Shown piece after piece: positions 1 through 5,511 of a stretch of DNA of 5,612 bases. How positions within the stretch are numbered: position 1 is the first letter of the stretch; each line of letters begins with the position of its first letter. The notes under the pieces were generated by a model. That model searched no databases. It had not been told where the DNA came from and saw only the letters and a program-made list of their open reading frames with translations. A program made the translations under genes and the position numbers. The DNA is from CAZNQW01 sp964575225 (GTDB taxonomy: Bacteria > Chloroflexota > Anaerolineae > JAAYZQ01): positions 1 through 5,612 of the forward strand of contig CAZNQW010000251.1 of assembly GCA_964575225.1 (NCBI GenBank), in the 5' to 3' direction.

Positions 1-170
1 AGATCTATATTGCCTACGGCATTTTCATATCGCGGGGGTTGACAGTGGACGCCAAACAGCCGGTGAACGTCTTTGCCCAGATCGACTCAGACCTGGAGGA
101 GCTGAAAAAAGTGGGGCGGCGCATCCACCTAGAAGGTGCAGAGACGGCGAGCTTTCGACTGCTGGAGTAG
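1..170 (+). CDS. 3' end of an unidentified protein (5' partial)
   Basis: An open frame enters from the left edge (first full codon at position 3) and ends at TAG 168-170, giving the last 55 residues of a protein. The visible part begins IYIAYGIFISRGLTVDAK and ends ETASFRLLE. A hydrophobic, beta-like opening is followed by a charged, probably helical stretch with ELKKVGRRIHLEG. Composition and GC-rich third positions are protein-like, and there is no competing frame of similar quality. I do not recognise the family, and no catalytic motif lies in this fragment. It is on the same strand as the metallopeptidase gene, but over 1.1 kb separates them and a separate promoter intervenes, so co-transcription is unlikely. 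The start lies outside the window. Confidence 0.6.
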   Translation, partial: IYIAYGIFISRGLTVDAKQPVNVFAQIDSDLEELKKVGRRIHLEGAETASFRLLE

Positions 171-230
171 CAACCTATTCTAACTGAAAGAACCCATTTG
201 TTCAAAGTTCGTTCCGACCCGGTTCGCCGT

Positions 231-254
231 AGGGTGAGAGAAAAAGCTCACCCT
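231..254 (+). terminator. Hairpin 61 nt after the first stop codon, possible terminator
   Basis: AGGGTGAG (231-238) and CTCACCCT (247-254) form a perfect 8-bp stem around the 8-nt A-rich loop AGAAAAAG. It is the first strong hairpin after the stop codon of the left-edge gene, a reasonable place for a transcription end. No T-tract follows on either strand, so it is not a canonical intrinsic terminator and could simply be a 3'-end stabilising structure. Confidence 0.3.
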
Positions 255-266
255 GGACAAGACTCT

Positions 267-291
267 GACAGATTCTCTGCCGGGATCTGTC
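267..291. repeat. Short inverted repeat
   Basis: GACAGAT (267-273) and ATCTGTC (285-291) form a perfect 7-bp stem with an 11-nt loop, 12 nt after the 231-254 hairpin. There is no T-tract and no known role. Seven-base arms at this spacing can arise by chance. Confidence 0.3.
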
Positions 292-767
292 CTGTGCTGA
301 ACCGTTTGGTGTCCTGTCGGGTCAAATCCCGCTATCTTGCAGGCCGGACCCGAAGCCAATACCCGCGCGAGCGGGCTGCCCGCCGTCCCTTGAACCTGCT
401 GGCCGAATGGGCACAGTTCTGCGATCCGCTCCCTCGACTTGCCCCCTGGCTTCCCGCTCAACCCCTCGATCGCGCATCACTTCCAGAACTATCGTCCCAG
501 TGCTGTTTCACGCTCTGGACGTGAGCTGTAATTACTCTTTCAAAAGGGTGTCTCTGAACAGGCACTGCCGTGAATTTCTAAAGCTGCGAGGGCTCCCCGG
601 CCTGGTGTGCAGCCGCCAGGTATTCTGACAGGCTTCCTCTTTAGCAGTTTGTCTTCTGGTTGCACAAAAGTTAGGCTAGGACAACCTCAATGGATTCCTT
701 GCAAATCCACTGGCAGAGCGATTCGGCAACCATACTATCGTCAATCCCGTCTGTCATGATACAACAA

Positions 768-789
768 GGGGAGCCCAATCAGGCTCCCC
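768..789. repeat. Perfect 8-bp hairpin, terminator-like
   Basis: GGGGAGCC (768-775) and GGCTCCCC (782-789) form a perfect stem around the 6-nt loop CAATCA. On the + strand the downstream tail is C-rich. On the - strand the stem is followed by TTGTTGTAT, so if it is a terminator it fits minus-strand transcription slightly better. The shape, a G/C stem with a small loop, is typical of intrinsic terminators, but the tails are poor. It is the first of three closely spaced inverted repeats. Confidence 0.4.
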
Positions 790-837
790 CCTTCCCCCTA
801 ATCAGCGCGAGTGACGGGGGTAGCCCCGCAGCGCCTC

Positions 838-874
838 ACCTGTCACCGGTTGCTGCGTCGTCAGACGGACAGGT
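838..874. repeat. Nested inverted repeat
   Basis: ACCTGTC (838-844) pairs perfectly with GACAGGT (868-874). Inside the 23-nt interior a second small stem forms from CGTC (856-859) and GACG (864-867) with loop GTCA. The interior also starts with the palindrome ACCGGT (845-850). The nested layout could fold as a two-stem RNA element or act as a protein-binding dyad. No function is known. Confidence 0.35.
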
Positions 875-885
875 ACCTATCACAC

Positions 886-924
886 GCCTGGGGGGAGCAT
901 GTCGCTGGACCCCCCAGGCATTTT
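886..924 (+). terminator. 10-bp G/C hairpin followed by ATTTT, likely intrinsic terminator
   Basis: GCCTGGGGGG (886-895) and CCCCCCAGGC (910-919) form a perfect 10-bp stem, the strongest in the window. The 14-nt loop can itself extend pairing (AGC 896-898 with GCT 904-906). Directly after the stem comes ATTTT (920-924), a short T-tract on the + strand. This matches the form of a rho-independent terminator with a weak tail. No gene I can support ends just upstream, so it would terminate either a non-coding transcript or read-through from the left-edge gene. Confidence 0.45.
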
Positions 925-1059
925 GGTTACTGGGTTGATGACGGGGGTCACCTACCAGGCATCCACTCTCCCCTGCTGTATCCGTCACACTCTTGCGATC
1001 AGCAAAAGTCAGGCGTTCTTTTATTCAGGTTTCGACTTGCAGTCTCCCGTTCGGTCCCT

Positions 1060-1071
1060 GCAAGGCCTTGC
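1060..1071. repeat. Perfect 12-bp palindrome
   Basis: GCAAGGCCTTGC reads identically on both strands. It lies 84 bp upstream of the -35 box of the metallopeptidase promoter. A dyad without a loop is a possible binding site for a dimeric regulator, but no regulator is encoded in the window and the distance to the promoter is rather large. Confidence 0.35.
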
Positions 1072-1077
1072 TACTGA

Positions 1078-1099
1078 ATCAACGGAACACTGCGTTGAT
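1078..1099. repeat. 7-bp inverted repeat upstream of the promoter
   Basis: ATCAACG (1078-1084) pairs with CGTTGAT (1093-1099) across an 8-nt interior, 7 bp after the 1060-1071 palindrome. The following sequence is AT-rich (TATTATACCATA). It may be an operator-like dyad or a weak terminator for upstream read-through. The sequence does not distinguish these. Confidence 0.35.
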
Positions 1100-1154
1100 A
1101 TTATACCATAGCATGAGAGGGTGTCAAATCGCACTCGGATTTTTTGCATGCGTA

Positions 1155-1183
1155 TTGACAGACGGCGGTTTCGGCCTTATACT
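1155..1183 (+). promoter_or_regulatory. Sigma-70-type promoter for the metallopeptidase gene
   Basis: TTGACA at 1155-1160 matches the -35 consensus exactly. TATACT at 1178-1183 matches five of six bases of the -10 consensus, and the spacer is exactly 17 bp. An AT-rich run (GATTTTTT, 1139-1146) lies just upstream of the -35 box and could act as an UP-like element. Transcription would begin near 1190, leaving a leader of about 110 nt before the ATG at 1301. This placement argues against the upstream GTG at 1205 as the start codon. Confidence 0.7.
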
Positions 1184-1283
1184 TCTCATTGACAACAAAA
1201 CACCGTGCTGCTGTCCGGGGCAGCGTTCGAGGCTCTGGTAAGGGTTCACTCTGATGCTAGGCCACGTCCTTGGCGTACGAGGC

Positions 1284-1293
1284 AAGGGGAGGA
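1284..1293 (+). promoter_or_regulatory. Strong Shine-Dalgarno that fixes the start at 1301
   Basis: AAGGGGAGGA contains a long purine match to the 16S rRNA 3' end, and 7 nt separate it from ATG 1301. An ATG at 1294 is in another frame. No such site precedes the in-frame GTG at 1205. The signal-peptide-like sequence that begins right after ATG 1301 supports the same choice. Confidence 0.75.
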
Positions 1294-1300
1294 TGAGCTC

Positions 1301-1402
1301 ATGAAATACCCGCGGCCCACAGCGATCCAGACTTCAGCATTGGGGGTCTCCTTGACCCTATCGGCGGCCCTTCTGTTGCTGATCATCGGCAGCGTCCAGG
1401 CC
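1301..1402 (+). other. Sec-type signal peptide (residues 1-34)
   Basis: The N-terminus MKYPRPTAIQ carries two positive charges. It is followed by a hydrophobic core (about residues 13-30, rich in Leu, Ala and Ile) and a small-residue cleavage site VQA before Gln35 Asp36. There is no lipobox cysteine and no twin arginine, so a Sec substrate cleaved by signal peptidase I is the best reading. An uncleaved membrane anchor is less likely because the core is followed directly by an AXA-like site. Confidence 0.8.
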
Positions 1403-4400
1403 CAAGACTCTCCGCCCCGCGCAAGGAGTCTCGCAGTCAGTCCTCAACTAGCATGGGACTATCCAGCCAAGTTCGTCGGCCAGGATCACGTCGATCTGAA
1501 GTGGGAGCCCGATCCCTCTTACCCGGAGTGGATCATCTACCGCGATGACAAGGAACTGGTGCGCTTTGGCGCAACGGTAACCTTTTACCGGGACCGTGTC
1601 GTATCCAAAGGCGAAACCCACCAATACAAAATCTGCGTAGGAGTCGGGCAGTTGTGCGGCCTGCCGAGCACAGTGACCGTGGGGCAGATCAAAGGCCTGC
1701 TGTACGAGTATCTCTCCTGGGCCGCGGATACCTATCAGATCAGCGGAGAGATCACCGTCCAGGAGGGGGCCATGCTGCACATCGGGAGCGGCGCCAGGGT
1801 CGTTGGCCTGTGGGATGCCGAGATACGCGACTATTATCCATCTGGCACGGCTCTGGGCAGCATCCAAGCCGAAGGCGCGACGATCCAGGCCCGCTTGGAT
1901 CTCAAGAATGGCAGCAGTTGGGTGGATGGGAGCACCATCGGCGGCGACGCCCCGGGATGGGTGTACCTATCGGAATGGGGTGGCACAGCGCTGTCCGCGA
2001 ATGTCTTTACCTCGACCGGCACGCTCTACATCTATAGCACGAGCGGACAGGCGGTGCAGGTGCACGATACCTCCTTCTATGCTGCACAGGTGTCTGCCTC
2101 GGGCGCCGGTGATGTCCGCATCCATGGCAATCGCTTTGAAAAGGGGAGCACAGTGCGGATCGAGGGCACCGTAACCGGCGCCGTCTCTGGCAACACCTTC
2201 TACGATAGTTCCATTTCGGTCCTCAGCACGGGCTATTTCGATGTCAGCAACAACCGCATGCGTCTCGTCACGTTGACAGACGCCAGCCTCATCAGCGTGT
2301 CCTCGCACGCCCCCAACGTCGGGATCTATGGCAATCTGCTCGACGGCTTTATGGACGGCTACTATGGCACGGGGGTGGGTATCTCGGCCGGGGCGGATCA
2401 GGACGCCGGCGGGATCGTCGACATCCACGACAACATCGTGACCGAGCTGGAGCGGGGCATCTCGCTCTCGGGTCCGATCCGGGTACTCATTTACAACAAC
2501 ACGATTACCCACAACCGGACGGGCATCCTGGCACACCACTGGCCTACTATCAACGATCCGGATGTCGCAGCCATGGGCAACTGCATCGCCGGCAACATGC
2601 GCACGGTCAATACGGCCTATGCCGGGCTCACCACTGTGGGGATGAGCACCACCGTCCAGGCGACGGGCAACTATTGGGGCGACCCTTCGGGCCCCACACA
2701 TCCCAACAATCCGGGAGGCCAGGGCGACCGGATCCAGGAGCTTGACATGGATTGGGCGCCGGTGCTTCACACCGGTGTGGTGGAATTCTCAGGATGGCTG
2801 AATAGCCATCATTGCTCGGAGGCCGACCTGAGCATCGCAGGGTTGGAGGCAGTGCAGTCGATCCAGGATCTCAACAACAGCGTGCCGCTGGTGGCGGGCA
2901 AGCCCACCCTGCTGCGCATCTATGCCGACAGCGGCATGGCGCCTGAAGTAACCGGGGTGCCGGTAGAGCTCAAGGTCAGCCGCAATGGCTCGCTACTGGA
3001 GAGCAGGCAGGCGACGCTGACAGCCCGGCCCATCGTCAACTGGGATTGGGCGCGTGCCGCAACCGACGAAGGGCTAACGGTCCGCCTAGACAGCGACTGG
3101 CTGTCGGGCACGCTGCACCTGGAGGTGACGCTGAACCCCGGAGGAACCATCGAGGAAGCCAACTATGACAACAACCAGATGACCTATACGTTGGCCTTTA
3201 CCGAACGGAAGACATTGCACATCGGCCTGGTACCGATCGAGTACCAGCCGCTGCCAGATGTCGCGCCGCGGATGCCTGTGACGGAGGACCTGCCCATGCT
3301 GGTCCAGTTCTTGCACAAGGCCTTTCCCGTTTCTCAGGTCAGGGTTAGCTTGCTCCCATCCCTGTGGTGGCCCTTCATGATGAAAGGCAGTGGGAGCGAG
3401 CGGGAACGAAGCGAGGCACTGGAAAGGGATCTCACGTACTTGTGGTCAATCCATAACACCACGGGTTTCGAGCCCGGCGAGGGCATGGACCAGATCGTCG
3501 GCGTATTCCCGGCAGATTGTGAGGGCGGGGGCGACATCACCTTCAGCTCAGCCGATCCTCGTTGGATGGGAGGCAAGGGGCTGGCATCCTACGTATGTAA
3601 CAACGCTGGAGACCGCATGGCCCACGAGGTGGGCCACAATCTGGGCCTGTATCATCCCTGCCTGCCCGCGCAACGGCTCGATTGCTGCCTTGCCAGCCAT
3701 CCTGGTCCGCCTGAAACCCCACCCCTCGACTGGCCATACGCCAACCCCACCATCCAGGAATTTGGCTTCGATGCGTTCGAGAATGCCATTATCCTGCCTG
3801 TGACTGCTGAACTGATGACCTACTGCCAGCCCCGCTGGTGGCTATCACCGTATTACTACAAGAAGCTGTTTCAGGCAAACGGCGCACCCCAGCCGCCCGT
3901 ACCGGTTCCTGCCGAAGGCAGTCTGAGGCAGGTAGCCAGCGTCCCCTATCTCCTGGTTGGTGGCCTGGTGGGGAGCACCGGCGCCGTGACCTTTGATCCC
4001 TTCTGGCAGCTCTCGGCTGACCAGCCAGCCCTCACTCCCGTGGAGGGCAGCGACTACTGCCTGGAGGTAAGGGATGCCGTGCAGACCGTGCTGCACAGCC
4101 GCTGTTTCGACCTGTCGTTCTACCATTACGAGGCAGGGGTAGAGATGGAGGTGGATTCCTTTCTCACAACTCTGCCACTGGATCCGATGGCCAGTAGAGT
4201 GGTGCTCCGGCAAGGGGCCGTGGTCCTGGGCGAGGCCGTAGCCAGTGCCCATGCGCCGCAGGTGAGCTTGCTCTCCCCCAATTCCGGCGGGTTGAAGGGT
4301 GGCACGATCAGCGTTCAGTGGGCGGCCCAGGACGACGATAACGACGAGCTGGCCTTTATCCTGTCGTACAGTCACGACGATGGGGCGTCGTGGCTGCCCT

Positions 4401-4867
4401 TTGCACTCAACCTCACCGGCACGAACAGCTACGATCTTGACCTGTCGGATCTGCCCGGCGGCGCGGCCTGTCGGGTGAAGGTCGATGTCAGCGATGGTTG
4501 GCACAATGCCAGCGACGCATCGGATTCCAGTTTCCAGGTCGCCAACAAAGCGCCCCTGGTGGGCATCCTCCACCCGGTGGACGGGGCTGTGGTAGCCACA
4601 CCCCTGACCTTACACGGCTACGGCTATGACCTGGAGGATGGCCAACTGGAGGGAACCTCACTGGCCTGGGCATCGGACCAGGACGGTCCGCTGGGCACAG
4701 GCGATGCGGTATGGGACGTGGAACTTGCGCCAGGTCCGCACACGCTGACGTTGCAGGCCACAGACAGCCAGGGTGCCACCCGGTCGGCAACGGTGGCCAT
4801 CACCGTGGAGGGAGGTGAGCCCGGCATGGGCAGGATCTACCTGCCGGTAGTGCTCCGCAAATACTAG
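1301..4867 (+). CDS. Secreted multidomain metzincin-type metallopeptidase with parallel beta-helix and Ig-like modules
   Basis: Predicted exported zinc protease, 1188 residues. Domains in order: signal peptide (1-34); fibronectin-III-like sandwich (about 45-128); right-handed parallel beta-helix (about 135-490), with Asn turns such as GNRF 276, GNTF 297, NNRM 317, GNLL 344, DNIV 377, NNTI 399, GNCI 426 and GNYWGDPSGP 456 spaced 20-33 residues; CARDB-like domain (about 509-632, ending with EANYDNNQ); metzincin catalytic domain (about 636-864); linker beta-domain (about 870-984); two Ig/cadherin-like domains (about 985-1083 and 1084-1175); tail IYLPVVLRKY. The catalytic motif HEVGHNLGLYH gives zinc ligands His775, His779 and His785 and the general base Glu776. 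Met839 in ELMTYC, 54 residues later, fits the Met-turn. Six cysteines (740, 766, 787, 795, 796, 842) suggest disulfides outside the cell. The extended ORF from GTG 1205 is unlikely because it lacks a ribosome site. No frameshift is visible. The substrate is unknown; processing of surface or environmental proteins is inference. Confidence 0.9.
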   Translation: MKYPRPTAIQTSALGVSLTLSAALLLLIIGSVQAQDSPPRARSLAVSPQLAWDYPAKFVGQDHVDLKWEPDPSYPEWIIYRDDKELVRFGATVTFYRDRVVSKGETHQYKICVGVGQLCGLPSTVTVGQIKGLLYEYLSWAADTYQISGEITVQEGAMLHIGSGARVVGLWDAEIRDYYPSGTALGSIQAEGATIQARLDLKNGSSWVDGSTIGGDAPGWVYLSEWGGTALSANVFTSTGTLYIYSTSGQAVQVHDTSFYAAQVSASGAGDVRIHGNRFEKGSTVRIEGTVTGAVSGNTFYDSSISVLSTGYFDVSNNRMRLVTLTDASLISVSSHAPNVGIYGNLLDGFMDGYYGTGVGISAGADQDAGGIVDIHDNIVTELERGISLSGPIRVLIYNNTITHNRTGILAHHWPTINDPDVAAMGNCIAGNMRTVNTAYAGLTTVGMSTTVQATGNYWGDPSGPTHPNNPGGQGDRIQELDMDWAPVLHTGVVEFSGWLNSHHCSEADLSIAGLEAVQSIQDLNNSVPLVAGKPTLLRIYADSGMAPEVTGVPVELKVSRNGSLLESRQATLTARPIVNWDWARAATDEGLTVRLDSDWLSGTLHLEVTLNPGGTIEEANYDNNQMTYTLAFTERKTLHIGLVPIEYQPLPDVAPRMPVTEDLPMLVQFLHKAFPVSQVRVSLLPSLWWPFMMKGSGSERERSEALERDLTYLWSIHNTTGFEPGEGMDQIVGVFPADCEGGGDITFSSADPRWMGGKGLASYVCNNAGDRMAHEVGHNLGLYHPCLPAQRLDCCLASHPGPPETPPLDWPYANPTIQEFGFDAFENAIILPVTAELMTYCQPRWWLSPYYYKKLFQANGAPQPPVPVPAEGSLRQVASVPYLLVGGLVGSTGAVTFDPFWQLSADQPALTPVEGSDYCLEVRDAVQTVLHSRCFDLSFYHYEAGVEMEVDSFLTTLPLDPMASRVVLRQGAVVLGEAVASAHAPQVSLLSPNSGGLKGGTISVQWAAQDDDNDELAFILSYSHDDGASWLPFALNLTGTNSYDLDLSDLPGGAACRVKVDVSDGWHNASDASDSSFQVANKAPLVGILHPVDGAVVATPLTLHGYGYDLEDGQLEGTSLAWASDQDGPLGTGDAVWDVELAPGPHTLTLQATDSQGATRSATVAITVEGGEPGMGRIYLPVVLRKY
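4829..4864 (+). other. C-terminal GRIYLPVVLRKY tail, putative Chloroflexota surface/secretion tail
   Basis: The last 12 residues (1177-1188) follow a Gly/Glu/Pro linker after the final Ig-like domain and end directly at the stop codon. Exported proteins of Chloroflexota often end in a similar short string of the form (R/K)-hydrophobic-YLP-hydrophobic-hydrophobic-(L/M)-R. That recurrence is from memory of the group and not from a search. The tail is too short and too polar at its end to be a membrane anchor and lacks an LPXTG motif, so any sorting role is inference. Confidence 0.5.
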
Positions 4868-4978
4868 CCTTGACGACCGGTGGGGTGGGGATCAGTCGGA
4901 AAGGGAATTCATCGCCCATTCCGCCCCTTCGCCCTCTTGGCAGGTTCAACGATGTAGCACATACGCCGGAGCTTCTGC

Positions 4979-5027
4979 ACGATGGCCCAAGCCGTGAGGA
5001 AGCACTGGAGGCCGTTCGGGCCATCGT
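4979..5027. repeat. Perfect 10-bp inverted repeat with 29-nt interior
   Basis: ACGATGGCCC (4979-4988) and GGGCCATCGT (5018-5027) are exact reverse complements. Further partial pairing is possible inside (AA/TT and GCC/GGC with bulges), giving a long imperfect hairpin about 110 nt after the metallopeptidase stop codon. No T-tract follows. It may stabilise the 3' end of the mRNA or be part of a decayed element. Confidence 0.45.
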
Positions 5028-5139
5028 AGGCAACGCTCGCCAAAGGTCGCTGCAAAATCCAGACTGCGGTTACGCGCGCTGCCGGCCCTGACATCTCTGC
5101 CCACGATTTTTCCTTGGGTTGCCAGCCCATTGAGCCACT

Positions 5140-5164
5140 CCGGCTCTAGCCGGGGATACCGGCT
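5140..5164. repeat. Small hairpin with alternative pairing
   Basis: CCGGCT occurs at 5140-5145 and 5159-5164, and AGCCGG lies between them at 5148-5153. The AGCCGG/CCGGCT pair 5148-5164 gives a 6-bp stem with a 5-nt loop. The first copy could only pair across a 2-nt loop. The arms are short and the region is GC-rich, so chance is possible. Confidence 0.25.
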
Positions 5165-5180
5165 CGGGTGGAACGGACAA

Positions 5181-5495
5181 CTATTCCAGAAACGGATCCC
5201 GATCGTTTCTAACAGCTTTAAACCATGAGGTCTTCGGTACATTTGAAGAAACCCGCGGCGTCCATCGCCGATCGCTCACACGCATCGGTAATCGGGCCGG
5301 TGCACGCCATGGGCCCGCCGTTTCCGCTATCCATTTGCCGTTGCCTTCTGGCAAAACGGGGCCTTGTCCGTCTTTTCCTTTTCTGATCGACCCAGTCAAC
5401 CCATAGAATGCTCGGGCGAATACCTTCCCATCCGAGTGGTGGTACTGGTGGGGAATCTGGAGCTGCCTGAGGTACCTTCCATCCGTTTGGCTCAT
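5181..5495 (-). pseudogene. Possible decayed minus-strand gene, unidentified
   Basis: From ATG at 5495-5493 a frame of 104 codons runs to a TAG at 5181-5183. A Shine-Dalgarno-like AAAAGGAAG (complement of 5502-5510) lies 6 nt before this ATG. The first part (MSQTDGRYLRQLQIP, HHSDGKVFARAFYGLTG) is protein-like. The second half becomes Arg/Trp/Pro-rich and less natural. In the neighbouring frame the same DNA then reads well from about 5316 down to a TAA at 5218-5220, as if a frameshift near 5305-5340 split one gene. I do not recognise the product; a transposase remnant is one possibility, without motif support. Confidence 0.25.
5218..5334 (-). CDS. Possible small ORF of 38 residues, or shifted tail of the decayed gene
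   Basis: ATG at 5334-5332 to TAA at 5220-5218 encodes 38 residues starting MDSGNGGPMACTG and ending FKCTEDLMV, with three cysteines. Third codon positions are GC-rich and the composition is more natural than in the overlapping longer frame. AGAAGG lies about 9 nt upstream and could serve as a weak ribosome site. It may be a genuine small protein. More likely it is the continuation of the 5181-5495 frame after a frameshift. No family is recognised. Confidence 0.2.
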   Translation of the reverse strand: MDSGNGGPMACTGPITDACERSAMDAAGFFKCTEDLMV

Positions 5496-5511
5496 CCGAG
5501 GCTTCCTTTTA

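Larger units (their letters stand above)
812..948 (+). repeat. Direct repeat of TGACGGGGGT, two copies
   Basis: The 10-mer TGACGGGGGT occurs at 812-821 and 939-948, flanking the 838-874 and 886-919 inverted repeats. The first copy also opens a small hairpin (CGGGG 815-819 with CCCCG 824-828). A 10-bp exact repeat in a G-rich area can be chance, so this is recorded as a visible pattern only. Confidence 0.3.
171..1154. other. Long gene-free intergenic region with several inverted repeats
   Basis: Nearly 1 kb lies between the partial gene and the promoter of the metallopeptidase gene. Open frames exist on both strands (about 60-110 codons), but they overlap one another. They have low-complexity Arg/Ser/Pro-rich translations, lack convincing ribosome sites and show no domain I recognise, so I do not call genes here. 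The stretch holds several perfect hairpins, listed separately (231-254, 267-291, 768-789, 838-874, 886-919, 1060-1071, 1078-1099). They are densest at 768-950. It may contain decayed coding or mobile DNA, or an untranslated structured RNA; the sequence alone does not decide. Confidence 0.6.

Noticed and set aside
258..339. tRNA-like fragment: CGGG-TCAAAT-CCCG resembles a T-arm, with CAAGA/TCTTG as a partial acceptor stem
   Set aside because: The loop is one base short, the acceptor stem pairs at only 5 of 7 positions, and there is no D-arm or anticodon arm of the right form.
198..524. 108-codon plus-strand open frame starting at TTG
   Set aside because: It has no ribosome site, its translation is Arg/Pro/Leu-rich and of low quality, and it overlaps an equally poor minus-strand frame.
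1205..1300. 32-residue N-terminal extension of the metallopeptidase from an in-frame GTG
   Set aside because: It has no Shine-Dalgarno, lies only about 15 nt after the predicted transcription start, and would bury the signal peptide. ATG 1301 has a strong ribosome site and opens directly on a signal sequence.
1967..2770. 267-codon open frame on the minus strand
   Set aside because: It lies wholly inside the metallopeptidase gene, is Arg/His/Asp-rich as expected for an antisense shadow in GC-rich DNA, and has no recognisable motif.
3845..4573. 242-codon open frame on the minus strand
   Set aside because: It is an antisense shadow of the well-supported plus-strand coding region, whose domains continue through it without a break.
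4879..4902. G-quadruplex candidate in the G-rich run after the stop codon
   Set aside because: Only two runs of four G are close together; the remaining runs are short or distant, so a stable four-tract structure is not supported.
4870..5091. 73-codon plus-strand open frame starting at TTG just after the metallopeptidase stop
   Set aside because: It has no Shine-Dalgarno and an unlikely start. Only a short stretch (EEALEAVRAIVGNARQ) looks protein-like, and no family is recognised.
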